From Sphingomonas ginsenosidimutans (GTDB taxonomy: Bacteria > Pseudomonadota > Alphaproteobacteria > Sphingomonadales > Sphingomonadaceae), in NCBI RefSeq assembly GCF_002374835.1, contig NZ_NWVD01000007.1:62001-126000 (forward strand): 64,000 bases of DNA, in the 5' to 3' direction. Below the pieces are notes generated by a model. The model saw nothing but the letters and a program-made list of their open reading frames with translations. It made no database searches and was not told where the DNA came from. The translations under genes were made by a program, and so were the position numbers. Below, piece by piece: positions 42,775 to 53,100 of this stretch. Positions within the stretch are counted from its first letter, which is position 1. Each line of letters starts with the position of its first letter.

Positions 42775-43254
42775 ATGCGTGCGGGCATGTGGATGGTCGC
42801 GGCGGCCGTGGCGGCGACGACACCGGTCGAGGCCGCGCCGGCCGACCGCAAGCCGCCTTATTACGCGTCGATCGCCCCGGCGCGCGCGCGGATGCGCACG
42901 GGGCCTGGCCGCACCTTCCCCTCCAGTTGGCTGTACGTGCGCGCAGGCCTGCCCGTGCGGGTGGTCGACACGTTCAAGGAATGGCGCAAGATCGAGGATC
43001 CCGGCGGCACCCAGGGGTGGATGCTGGGCACGATGATCAGCAACAACCGCGCCGCGATCGTCCAGGGCGGGGACCCGGCGGAAATGCGCGACAGGCCCGG
43101 CGGCCCGCACATCCTGTTCCGCGCGCAGCCCGGCGTCGTCGGGCGCGTCAGCCAGTGCGGCAACGGCTGGTGCCGCTTCGACGTGAAGGGGCAGGCCGGG
43201 TTCATCCAGGTCGACCGCCTGTGGGGCGTCGAACCGGAAGAGGTGTTGCCATGA
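42775..43254 (+). CDS. Exported SH3-domain protein
   Basis: A 159-residue protein with a signal peptide (about 1-20) and two SH3-like domains: PARARMRTGPGRTFPSSWLYVRAGLPVRVVD at about 38-67, split here by reading, and RAQPGVVGRVSQCGNGWCRFDVKGQAGFIQVD near the C-terminus. Bacterial SH3 proteins usually bind peptidoglycan or other wall components. ATG 42775 follows AGGGG at good spacing. Its stop overlaps nadC (ATGA), so nadC is translationally coupled to it. Confidence 0.84.
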   Translation: MRAGMWMVAAAVAATTPVEAAPADRKPPYYASIAPARARMRTGPGRTFPSSWLYVRAGLPVRVVDTFKEWRKIEDPGGTQGWMLGTMISNNRAAIVQGGDPAEMRDRPGGPHILFRAQPGVVGRVSQCGNGWCRFDVKGQAGFIQVDRLWGVEPEEVLP

Positions 43255-44096
43255 CCTTCGTTCTCGACGGGTTCGACACCGACGCGTTCGTCACCGCGAC
43301 GCTGGCGGAGGATATGGGGGAGGGCGGCGACGTCACCTCCGCCGCGGTGATTCCCGCCGGTGCGCGCTTCACCGCCGTGATGGACAGCCGCGACGCGATC
43401 ATCGTGTGCGGACTGGAGATCGCCGCCGCCTTCTTCCGCCGGATGGACCCGGATGCGGCGATCGAATTGCTCGTCGCCGACGGCGCGCAGGTGCCGCCGG
43501 GAACCGCGCTGATGCGCATCACCGGCGGCGCGCGCGCGCTGCTGACCGCGGAGCGATCGGCGCTCAACACCGTGCAGCATCTGTCGGGGATCGCGACGCT
43601 GACCCGTGCCTATGTCGATCGCATCGCGGGCACCGGCGCGACGCTGCTCGACACGCGCAAGACCATCCCCGGCCTGCGCCGGCTGGAGAAATACGCCACC
43701 CGCACCGGCGGCGCGAAGAACCACCGCATGGGCCTGTGGGATGCGGCGATGATCAAGGACAATCACGTCGCGGTCGCCGGCGGGGTCGGCCCCGCGGCGG
43801 CACTGGCCAAGGCGGCGGGGATCGCCGACATCATCGTGGAGGTCGACCGTATCGACCAGATCGCGCCCGCGCTGGACGCCGGGGCAACTCACCTGTTGCT
43901 CGACAACATGCCGCCGGCGATGCTGCGCGAGGCGGTGGGGATCGTCGCCGGGCGCGTGCCGACCGAGGCGTCGGGCGGCGTCACGCTGGAGACGATCCGC
44001 GCGATCGCCGAAACCGGCGTCACCTATGTCAGCGTCGGGCGGATCACTCAGTCGGCGCCGGCGGCGGACATCGGGCTGGATTTCGCCGCGGCATGA
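43251..44096 (+). CDS. nadC: Nicotinate-nucleotide pyrophosphorylase (carboxylating)
   Basis: NadC makes nicotinate mononucleotide from quinolinate and PRPP in NAD synthesis. The 281-residue product has the family signatures EDMGEGGDVTS near the N-terminus, ERSALNTVQHLSGIAT, DTRKTIPGLRRLEKYAT with the quinolinate-binding Arg/Lys, KNHRMGLWDAAMIKDNH and the C-terminal SGGVTLETI. nadA and nadB are not adjacent. The start at 43251 overlaps the SH3-gene stop. Confidence 0.95.
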   Translation: MTFVLDGFDTDAFVTATLAEDMGEGGDVTSAAVIPAGARFTAVMDSRDAIIVCGLEIAAAFFRRMDPDAAIELLVADGAQVPPGTALMRITGGARALLTAERSALNTVQHLSGIATLTRAYVDRIAGTGATLLDTRKTIPGLRRLEKYATRTGGAKNHRMGLWDAAMIKDNHVAVAGGVGPAAALAKAAGIADIIVEVDRIDQIAPALDAGATHLLLDNMPPAMLREAVGIVAGRVPTEASGGVTLETIRAIAETGVTYVSVGRITQSAPAADIGLDFAAA

Positions 44097-44168
44097 TCGC
44101 CCCCGCTTGCGCCGCGCGCGATCCGGGCGCACTGGCGTTCCGTAACGTCAACGGGAAGTGAACCGCGC

Positions 44169-44594
44169 GTGCGTCCCCCTGCCATCCTGTCTTTCGAGCG
44201 TCTGTACCTCGCCTCGCTGGGGCTGTCGGTGATCGGCTGGGCGATCAGCTGGCCGGTGCTGTCGGCACGGATGGCGGCCGATCCGCGGACCGCCGGGTTC
44301 GGCTGGCTGCTGCCCGCCGGGCTGGCGCTGTCGGTCGCGATCTCGCTGGCGTTGTGGTTCTTCGTCGCGCGCCGCGCCAGTCGCATCGCCCGCACGATCG
44401 CGGTCGTGCTGACCGCGCTGTCGGTGCTGCGGCTGCTGTTGAACCTGCCCGCGATGCTGAACGGGGCGATGCCGCCGCTGGCCGCGATCCTGTCCATCGC
44501 CACGGTCGCGCTGGGCGTGATGGCGGTGATGGCCCTGTACCGTCCCGACGCGCGCAGCTGGTTCGGGGAAGATTTCGAAGGAGACGCCGCATGA
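44169..44594 (+). CDS. Small four-helix membrane protein
   Basis: A 141-residue hydrophobic protein starting at GTG 44169 with four predicted helices (about 10-30, 42-65, 73-92 and 100-122) and a short charged C-terminus. It has no recognised family motif. Its stop overlaps the RNase T2 start by 4 bases (ATGA), so the two are coupled. I would not assign a function beyond an inner-membrane location. Confidence 0.75.
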   Translation: MRPPAILSFERLYLASLGLSVIGWAISWPVLSARMAADPRTAGFGWLLPAGLALSVAISLALWFFVARRASRIARTIAVVLTALSVLRLLLNLPAMLNGAMPPLAAILSIATVALGVMAVMALYRPDARSWFGEDFEGDAA

Positions 44595-45301
44595 TCGCCC
44601 GCTCGCTCGCCGCGATGGCCCTGATGTTGCCGGGTGTGGCGGAGGCGCAGACGCTGTCGTGCGCGATCCCCGGCACCATCCCGCGCCCGCATCCGGATCT
44701 GCCAACCGAAAGCCAGCCGGCGCGCCGGCTGCCGATCGGCAGCTATACGCTGGCGATCACCTGGAACCCGGAATTCTGCCGCAACCGCGGCGATGACGCG
44801 GCCAACCGTTTCCAGTGCGGCGGCACCAACCGCTTCGGCTTTACGCTGCACGGTCTGTGGCCCGACGGCATCGGAAGGGACTGGCCGCAATATTGCCGCG
44901 CGACGCCGATCCTGTCGCGACAGGTGATCCGTCGGCACCTGTGCTCCACCCCCTCCGCGCAGCTGATGCAGCACGAATGGGCCAAGCACGGGACGTGCAT
45001 GGCCGGATACACACCCGACCGCTATTTCGCGCGATCGACCGCAATGTATGGCCGGCTGCGCTTCCCCGACATGGACGCGCTGTCGCGCCAGACGCTGACC
45101 GCCGGCGCGCTGGCGGAGGCGATCGCGCGCGCCAATCCCGGGATGACCCCCGACATGATGCGGATCACTGCGACGCGGCAGGGGTGGCTGGACGAGGTGT
45201 GGCTGTGCACCGACCGCCGCTTCCGCTACGCGCGCTGCCCGGCGCACCAGGGCGGGCTGTCACCGGATGCGGCGGTGAAGATCTGGCGCGGGCGGCGGTA
45301 G
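44591..45301 (+). CDS. Ribonuclease T2 family protein
   Basis: A 236-residue exported endoribonuclease. A signal peptide of about 19 residues ends VAEAQ. The two active-site motifs are CAS I, FTLHGLWPDG with His87, and CAS II, HEWAKHGTC with His128, Glu129 and His133. Cysteines throughout suggest disulphides. It would degrade RNA in the periplasm or outside for phosphate or nucleotide supply. It is the last gene before the palindromic element at 45361-45527, and no separate terminator is seen before that element. Confidence 0.92.
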   Translation: MIARSLAAMALMLPGVAEAQTLSCAIPGTIPRPHPDLPTESQPARRLPIGSYTLAITWNPEFCRNRGDDAANRFQCGGTNRFGFTLHGLWPDGIGRDWPQYCRATPILSRQVIRRHLCSTPSAQLMQHEWAKHGTCMAGYTPDRYFARSTAMYGRLRFPDMDALSRQTLTAGALAEAIARANPGMTPDMMRITATRQGWLDEVWLCTDRRFRYARCPAHQGGLSPDAAVKIWRGRR

Positions 45302-45360
45302 GGCCGGCGGGTTTGCGGGCGGGGGGCGTAAGGGGGCAATCCGCGGTGCGCCTCCCGTGG

Positions 45361-45527
45361 ACGTCTAGGGCGGATCGACAATCGCCTCCGTTCGCCCTGA
45401 GGAGCCGTTGAGCAACGTCGAAACGGCGTCTCGAAGGGCAGGTGCTTCGAGACGAGGCTTCGACTTCGCTCCGCCTCTCCTCAGCACGAACGGAAAATAC
45501 TCCTGATTGTCGATCTGCCCTAGACGT
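45361..45527. repeat. Long imperfect palindrome, MITE-like
   Basis: The 167-base element has 23-base terminal inverted repeats: ACGTCTAGGGCGGATCGACA plus ATC at 45361-45383, and its complement at 45505-45527 with one mismatch. Inside, CCGTTCGCCCTGAGGAG pairs with the later CTCCTCAGCACGAACGG with two mismatches, and CGTCTCGAAG pairs with CTTCGAGACG at the centre. The whole unit could fold into one long hairpin. It contains no transposase. The inner core resembles intergenic palindromes dispersed in sphingomonads. It lies 60 bases after the RNase T2 stop. Confidence 0.75.
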
Positions 45528-45732
45528 TGGGGCTGACAATCCGGTTTCCGATAACGGTCGGTTGTCAGGCGCGATCGTTGCCGTTTCTCCGTACCCGTGG
45601 GAGGTTTCCGGAAAGTGCATTCGGGAACAGGTTTTGGGACCGCGGTCCGCGCAGGCGGACGTCAGCGCGATCGGGCGAGCGGAATCCTCGTCACTCGTTC
45701 GTTTCCGGGAATAAGCACAGCGGCCACTTTCG
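45528..45732. other. Non-coding stretch between palindrome and orphan membrane gene
   Basis: No gene is supported here. Together with 45302-45360 and the palindrome it makes 431 bases without a gene. A weak inverted repeat (CTGACAA near 45533 with TTGTCAG near 45563) is the only structure seen. A short open frame that crosses the palindrome has no ribosome site and is not believed. Confidence 0.5.
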
Positions 45733-46086
45733 TTACTGGCCGACGTTGCTTGTATCGATAAAACGAGAGGCAGGCCACCATTGCCCTGCCAATGCACTTC
45801 CAGCCCAACTTACAACGAACGCAGGCGCAAAGAAAATTGGCAGAATGAAGATGGCAAGTCCTAGAGTGATATCATAATTTAGATTAGATGTATCTAAGGC
45901 GATAGATGCGAGGATGCCAAGTAAAATAACAGAGGGAAGTGCAAGCCAGCTTAGATAGTTTACCGTTCTGCTACCCAGCCTGCTCATGCGGCGTATTAGC
46001 ACGCGCGCTGTGCCTCCGCTTAAGAAAATGCCAGTATATCCGGCCAACCATAATGGCCAATCGGACGGGACGTCGAGCATATGCAT
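45733..46086 (-). CDS. Orphan small membrane protein in AT-richer DNA
   Basis: A 117-residue protein with three hydrophobic segments (about 10-28, 45-65 and 72-98) and no family I recognise. The DNA, especially around 45840-45960, is clearly less GC-rich than the rest of the window, including runs such as ATAATTTAGATTAGATG, and codon choice differs from its neighbours. This suggests recent transfer. It lies beside the MITE-like palindrome. The start may be ATG 46086 or 46080. The 195 bases upstream to 46281 show no gene or clear structure. Confidence 0.6.
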   Translation of the reverse strand: MHMLDVPSDWPLWLAGYTGIFLSGGTARVLIRRMSRLGSRTVNYLSWLALPSVILLGILASIALDTSNLNYDITLGLAIFILPIFFAPAFVVSWAGSALAGQWWPASRFIDTSNVGQ

Positions 46087-46281
46087 GGTATAGCCACCCT
46101 GCGAGTGGCCGCAAGGATGCCATCGCTGCAGCCCCCTATTCCCGTTTTACCATCGTTTTCGGTGAACGCGCAGGTTCTGCAACGCCGGCTGATGGCGCGC
46201 CGGCTGCTACATCAACAACGTGCGTACGCGCGGCGGGGGGGGGATGCCGCAACGGGTCCGATATGACGGGCGGATCCGACG

Positions 46282-47460
46282 CTAGCGCTTGCGCGTCAGC
46301 TCCCGCATCCCCGCATCCAGCCCCGCCAGCGTCAGCGGATACATGCGGTCGGTCATCAACTCGCGGATGATCTTCGCCGATTGCGAATAGCCCCATTGCG
46401 ATTCCGCTACGGGGTTCAGCCACACCGCGGCGGGATAGGTGTTGGTCAGCCGCTGCATCCACACTGCGCCGGCTTCCTCGTTGAAATGTTCGACCGAGCC
46501 GCCGGGGTGGGTGATCTCATAGGGGCTCATCGCCGCATCGCCGACGAACACCAGCTTGTAATCATGGCCGTATTTGTGAAGTACGTCCCAGGTCGGAGTG
46601 CGTTCCTGGAACCGGCGCTTGTTATCCTTCCACACGCCCTCATACGGGCAATTGTGGAAGTAGAAAAATTCGAGGTTCTTGAACTCGCTGGTTGCGGCGG
46701 AGAACAGTTCCTCGCACAGCTTGATGAACGGATCCATCGATCCGCCGACGTCGAGGAACAGCAGCAGCTTCACCGCATTGCGACGTTCCGGGCGCATGTG
46801 GACGTCGAGCCAGCCCTGCCGCGCGGTGCCGTCAATCGTGGCATCGACGTCCAGTTCGTCCGCCGCGCCCTCACGCGCGAACTTGCGCAGCCGGCGCAGC
46901 GCGATCTTGATGTTGCGCGTGCCCAGCTCGCGCGTGCTGTCTAGGTTCTTGAACTCGCGCTGATCCCACACCTTGATCGCGCGCTTATGCCGCGATTCCC
47001 CGCCGATCCGCACGCCTTCGGGGTTGTAGCCCGAATTGCCATAGGGACTGGTGCCGCCGGTGCCGACCCATTTGTTGCCGCCCTGATGGCGCTTCTGCTG
47101 TTCCTCAAGACGCTTCTTGAGCGTCTCCATGATCTCGTCCCAGGACCCCAGCGACTTGATCGCGGCCATTTCCTCGGGCGTCAGATATTTTTCGGCGATC
47201 GCCTTCAGCCAGTCCTCGGGAACCTCGGCGCCTTCCTGCGCGAAGCTGGTCTCCAGCCCCTTGAACACCTTGGCAAAGACTTGGTCGAAGCGGTCCAGCA
47301 ACCCTTCGTCCTTCACGTAGACCGAGCGGCTGAGGTAATAGAATTGCTCGGGCGAGCGATCGATGACGTCCGCCTGCAACGCCTCCAGCAGGATCAGATG
47401 CTCCTTGAGACTGGCGGGGATGCCGGCGGAGCGCAGCTCGTCGAGAAAGGCCAGGAACAT
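46282..47460 (-). CDS. CoxE-like VWA-domain protein
   Basis: A 392-residue protein of the CoxE/VWA type that usually works with a MoxR AAA+ ATPase as a chaperone for metal-enzyme assembly or similar. It has an N-terminal helical region (about 1-150), a Gly-rich link GGTSPYGNSGYNPEG, and a VWA domain from about 225. The metal-site motif is LFLDVGGSMDP: the first Ser of the canonical D-x-S-x-S is Gly here. The cognate MoxR gene is at 49191-50045, but two unrelated-looking genes (CHAP, AraC) lie between. Confidence 0.87.
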   Translation of the reverse strand: MFLAFLDELRSAGIPASLKEHLILLEALQADVIDRSPEQFYYLSRSVYVKDEGLLDRFDQVFAKVFKGLETSFAQEGAEVPEDWLKAIAEKYLTPEEMAAIKSLGSWDEIMETLKKRLEEQQKRHQGGNKWVGTGGTSPYGNSGYNPEGVRIGGESRHKRAIKVWDQREFKNLDSTRELGTRNIKIALRRLRKFAREGAADELDVDATIDGTARQGWLDVHMRPERRNAVKLLLFLDVGGSMDPFIKLCEELFSAATSEFKNLEFFYFHNCPYEGVWKDNKRRFQERTPTWDVLHKYGHDYKLVFVGDAAMSPYEITHPGGSVEHFNEEAGAVWMQRLTNTYPAAVWLNPVAESQWGYSQSAKIIRELMTDRMYPLTLAGLDAGMRELTRKR

Positions 47461-47522
47461 GCGCGCATGATGCCCGCGGCGTGCGCCCGTGTCGAGTTGC
47501 TATCGAAGACGCGGTTCGGCGG

Positions 47523-48086
47523 TCAGCGCGATGCGATCGCTCCGGGGACATAGGCGTCGATCAGCGCGCCGACATCGTCGGGATGCTCGCCGCTGAGTTC
47601 GGCGGACGGCGGCGCATCGCCATAGATGAAGCCGGCGACGGGGTAGATGCTGCTGCCGAGTCCATTCGAATCGCGATACCAGACCTTCACCTGACTCCAG
47701 TCGTTCGCCGGTGACACGTCGTAGAGTGTTACGTCGCGTTCCGCATGGCCGCGCCGGCCGTCGCGGCGCGACCAGTTAGCGTGGGTGAGCATGACGACGC
47801 GGCGTTCGACGACGCGGCTGACCACCGCGACATGGCCGAGCCGCAACTGTCCGCTCTGCTTGAAGACGATCACCGCGCCGACGCGCGGCCGGTGCCCGCG
47901 GCGATAGCGGCCGTCCGCCTGGTCCCACCATGTCCAGGCATCGCCGTAGATCTGGATTCCCGACGCCGACCGCGCAAACGGCACGCATTGGCCGACATAG
48001 TCGAGCAACGACGGACCCGCCGCCGCCGTACCGGGCAGGGCGAGGAGCGAGGCGGCCAACGCAAGCGAGAATCGGACGAGGATCAC
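47523..48086 (-). CDS. CHAP-domain peptidoglycan amidase-like exported protein
   Basis: A 187-residue protein with a signal peptide of about 23 residues (ending TAAAG). The CHAP domain has the catalytic Cys34 in YVGQCVPFARSASG, the W-x-W-W pattern at about 51-54, and His85 in LRLGHVAVVSRV, in the right order for an NlpC/P60-like cysteine amidase. It may cleave wall peptides. A C-terminal part of about 50 residues follows the domain. It lies between the VWA and AraC genes. Confidence 0.84.
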   Translation of the reverse strand: MILVRFSLALAASLLALPGTAAAGPSLLDYVGQCVPFARSASGIQIYGDAWTWWDQADGRYRRGHRPRVGAVIVFKQSGQLRLGHVAVVSRVVERRVVMLTHANWSRRDGRRGHAERDVTLYDVSPANDWSQVKVWYRDSNGLGSSIYPVAGFIYGDAPPSAELSGEHPDDVGALIDAYVPGAIASR

Positions 48087-48124
48087 GACGCGGCCACGCT
48101 ACGTCGTGGCGCGATCCCAAGGGG

Positions 48125-49111
48125 TTAAGGGCGCACCAGCTTTTCGACGGAGCGGCTTTGCGATGCGACCAGCCGTGGTCGGGCGATCGCGGCGTCACGC
48201 TGTTCCGCGGCGGCGCGGCGCACCTCGGCCAAGCCGTTGAGGCAGGCGATGAGATAGCGATGATCCTGTTGCAGGAACCGTCGCGGGGTCATCCCCAGGA
48301 AGCGATCGGCATCGCGCAGGAAGTGCGAGGCATCGAAATAGGTCGGCGCCATCGCGGCATAGTTCGCGCCGCCGCCCGCCAGCATCATCCGCACCAGCGA
48401 GCGGACGAAGCGGGTACGGATCAGCAGCGTCTTGGGCGGGAACCCGAAATAGCGCGTCGACAGCCGCCGCAGCGCCGCCGGCGACATGCCGAGCGACGCG
48501 GCGGCGCTGGTCAGGTCGCGCGTCTCTTCACTGGCGATCAGCCGCTGGAGCGCGACGATCTGATCGTCGTCGCGGCCTGGCGGACGTACGATCGCGAGCA
48601 GCAGATCGTCGAGGATCGCCTTCACCTGCGTCGAGCGGTCCGACGCGCGCAGCCGGTCGAGCGCGCAGGCGACCCAGCCGGCGGGGAGCAGCGTGTCGAG
48701 CGGCACCACGCGGTCGCGATAGTCGTTCGCGCGCGCATCGAACAGCCGCGACCAACCGAGCGGGGTCAGATCGACGCCGATCGTCACGCCGCCATGCGTC
48801 GTCATCTGCATCGCGCGGCTGGCGTTGCCGTACAGCGCGGCGACCGGCATTGGATCGTAACGGCGCGACCCGATCGTCAGCGCGATCGCATCCGGCGCCA
48901 GGATGAAGCGGATCGCCGGCCAGGATGGCAGCAGCCAGGGCTTCACCCCGTCGCGCCACTCCTTTTTCGAATCGAAGACGTGATAGCTGCCGACCAAACC
49001 GCGCAGCGCGGGGGCGGGCATTTCGAACCGGGCGGCGGTGTGATCGGGCAGGCCGAACCGCTCCACCCGAACTCCTGGGACCAGCGACCCGCTTTCGATC
49101 ATTCCCGACAC
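48125..49111 (-). CDS. AraC-family transcriptional regulator
   Basis: A 328-residue regulator. The N-terminal half is a sensory domain of the kind often found in AraC proteins of this class (LLPSWPAIRFILAPDAIAL). The C-terminal DNA-binding domain has two helix-turn-helix motifs: LTSAAASLGMSPAALRRLSTRYFG and the second around YFDASHFLRDADRFLGMTPRRFL. A C-terminal tail of about 45 residues is extra. The effector and targets are not evident; it could regulate the CHAP gene next to it. Confidence 0.86.
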   Translation of the reverse strand: MSGMIESGSLVPGVRVERFGLPDHTAARFEMPAPALRGLVGSYHVFDSKKEWRDGVKPWLLPSWPAIRFILAPDAIALTIGSRRYDPMPVAALYGNASRAMQMTTHGGVTIGVDLTPLGWSRLFDARANDYRDRVVPLDTLLPAGWVACALDRLRASDRSTQVKAILDDLLLAIVRPPGRDDDQIVALQRLIASEETRDLTSAAASLGMSPAALRRLSTRYFGFPPKTLLIRTRFVRSLVRMMLAGGGANYAAMAPTYFDASHFLRDADRFLGMTPRRFLQQDHRYLIACLNGLAEVRRAAAEQRDAAIARPRLVASQSRSVEKLVRP

Positions 49112-49190
49112 CGCCTACGCCACCCCAATGATCGGATGTAGCGCGGTGAAGATGCGGGAAACAATAGTGAAGGCGGGGTAGGCGGCAGCG

Positions 49191-50045
49191 TCAGCCCTTG
49201 TTCGCCTGACGCTTGGCCATGAACGCCAGCCGTTCGAACAACATCACATCCTGTTCGTTCTTCAGCAGCGCGCCGTGCAGCGGCGGGATCGCCTTCGTCG
49301 GATCGCGGTTCTGCAGGACGTCGAGCGGCATGTCTTCGTGGAGCAGCAGTTTCAGCCAGTCGAGCAACTCGCTGGTCGACGGCTTCTTCTTCAGCCCCGG
49401 CACGTCGCGCACGTCGTAGAAGATGTCCATCGCGCGGCTGACCAGCATCTTCTGGATGCCGGGGAAGTGGACGTCGACGATCGCCTGCATCGTGTCGCGG
49501 TCGGGGAACTTGATATAGTGGAAGAAGCAGCGGCGCAGGAAGGCGTCCGGCAACTCCTTTTCATTGTTCGACGTGATGACGACGATCGGGCGTTCCTTCG
49601 CGCGGATCGTCTGCTTGGTTTCGTAGACGTGGAATTCCATGCGATCCAGCTCCTGAAGCAGATCGTTGGGGAATTCGATATCGGCCTTGTCGATCTCGTC
49701 GATCAGCAGGACGGCAGGGGTGTCACGCTCGAACGCCTCCCACAATTTGCCCTTGCGGATGTAGTTGGAAATGTCGTGGACGCGCGGGTCGCCCAACTGG
49801 CCGTCGCGCAGCCGTGCCACCGCGTCATATTCGTACAGGCCCTGCTGCGCCTTGGTCGTCGACTTGACGTTCCACTCGATAAGATCAGCGCCGACCGCCT
49901 TGGCGATCTCCTGTGCCAGCACGGTCTTGCCGGTGCCCGGCTCGCCCTTCACCAGCAGCGGGCGGCGCAGCGTGACCGCGGCGTTGACCGCCACTTTCAG
50001 ATCGTCGGTGGCGACATAGCCTTCAGTGCCGTCGAACCGCTGCAT
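49191..50045 (-). CDS. MoxR-family AAA+ ATPase
   Basis: A 284-residue AAA+ protein of the MoxR class. Walker A is GEPGTGKT at 34-41, Walker B is VLLIDEIDKAD, sensor 1 is in VVITSNNEKELPDAFLRRC, with the second Arg of FLRRC as a likely Arg finger. MoxR ATPases act with VWA proteins in maturation of large complexes, and the CoxE-like gene at 46282-47460 is on the same strand. Substrate complex is unknown; no cox, nor or carbon monoxide dehydrogenase genes are seen in the window. Confidence 0.9.
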   Translation of the reverse strand: MQRFDGTEGYVATDDLKVAVNAAVTLRRPLLVKGEPGTGKTVLAQEIAKAVGADLIEWNVKSTTKAQQGLYEYDAVARLRDGQLGDPRVHDISNYIRKGKLWEAFERDTPAVLLIDEIDKADIEFPNDLLQELDRMEFHVYETKQTIRAKERPIVVITSNNEKELPDAFLRRCFFHYIKFPDRDTMQAIVDVHFPGIQKMLVSRAMDIFYDVRDVPGLKKKPSTSELLDWLKLLLHEDMPLDVLQNRDPTKAIPPLHGALLKNEQDVMLFERLAFMAKRQANKG

Positions 50046-50119
50046 TACCTTGCCCCGCCATCGTGTCGATTATCGGGTATGGTGTAGCGGCAGGTTGGGG
50101 CCGGGCGCAAGCGCGCGGC

Positions 50120-50812
50120 TTAATTCGGCTCCCGCGCGGCGGCGCGCGATTCCAGCAACGCCCACAGGCCGCGATGCTGCGCCAGCACCTGTTGCGCGCC
50201 GAACGCGAGCGCGCGTTCGACACCGGGCGCCGCATCGACGGCGTCGAGGAAAGCGTCGGCCGCCTGCACTACCGGCGCGAACGCGCGCCCGCCCTCGATC
50301 CCCAGCCGCGCGGCGCAGCCGTCCAGCACCGTGCGAACCGTTTCCCAATCGAGCACCAGCGCCAGCGCGGCCCCGGTGCCGCAGCCGGCGCGATCCGAAC
50401 TCGCCAGCATCGCCAGCGCCTGACGCTGGCCGATGATCGCCGCCTCCGCCGCGGCGTGGCCGGGGGTGGAGGGTAGGGGGCCGACCGCAGCGGTCAGGCG
50501 CGCCAGATACGCACGCTCCGCGCGCATCGCGTCTGCCGCGCCGGTCAGCCACGCCAGCGCTTCACGATCGCCTGCGCGGGCCAGCGCATGATCGACCACT
50601 CCGGGCGCCGAGCCATGGACCACGCACAGCGCATAGACCGCATCGGCCAGATCGCGCAGCATCGCAGCGGGCGAGGCGAGCAGCCCCGCGTAAGGCGCCG
50701 CGGCGCTGCCGTCTGCGGCGAGCAACGCCCGGATCGTCGCCGCCGGCCCGGTCGTTTGCCGCGACGAAACCGCCGACCCGACCGCCATCGGGCCGTCCAC
50801 CATCACCGCCAT
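50120..50812 (-). CDS. Unknown Ala-rich protein
   Basis: A protein of about 230 residues, rich in Ala, Leu and Arg, predicted mostly helical, with no motif I recognise. The frame is open up to 50971, but the first 53 codons of that stretch look unlike protein, so I place the start at ATG 50812 (50803 and 50788 are also possible). It lies between rpoD and moxR on the minus strand. The gap 50813-51069 holds no gene, only a 6-base-pair hairpin at 50950-50965. Function is unknown. Confidence 0.6.
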   Translation of the reverse strand: MAVMVDGPMAVGSAVSSRQTTGPAATIRALLAADGSAAAPYAGLLASPAAMLRDLADAVYALCVVHGSAPGVVDHALARAGDREALAWLTGAADAMRAERAYLARLTAAVGPLPSTPGHAAAEAAIIGQRQALAMLASSDRAGCGTGAALALVLDWETVRTVLDGCAARLGIEGGRAFAPVVQAADAFLDAVDAAPGVERALAFGAQQVLAQHRGLWALLESRAAAREPN

Positions 50813-51069
50813 CACCGCGACTCCCGATCTTGTGCGACCAACCGGGACGACCACCGCGTCCCGTTGCCCCCTTGGGTAAGCGACCGACGTAAAGAGCGGG
50901 TTTACGCCCGGCGAAATTTTGCCGCTGCTTGATCGTTCCGGCACCGAAACGGCAGGATTCTGCCGCTGCAAGGCGGAGGTTGGCGCGCTGCACGCGGAAG
51001 GCCCCAGCTTTCGCTGAGGCGACGTGGGCGGGACGTTGCCAATAGCGCCCCACGAGGGAGCGCCCGGCG

Positions 51070-53096
<2,027 letters not shown>

Positions 53097-53100
<4 letters not shown>

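Noticed and set aside
45442..45714. Plus-strand open frame of 90 codons
   Set aside because: It crosses the palindromic element, has no ribosome site and does not resemble any protein.
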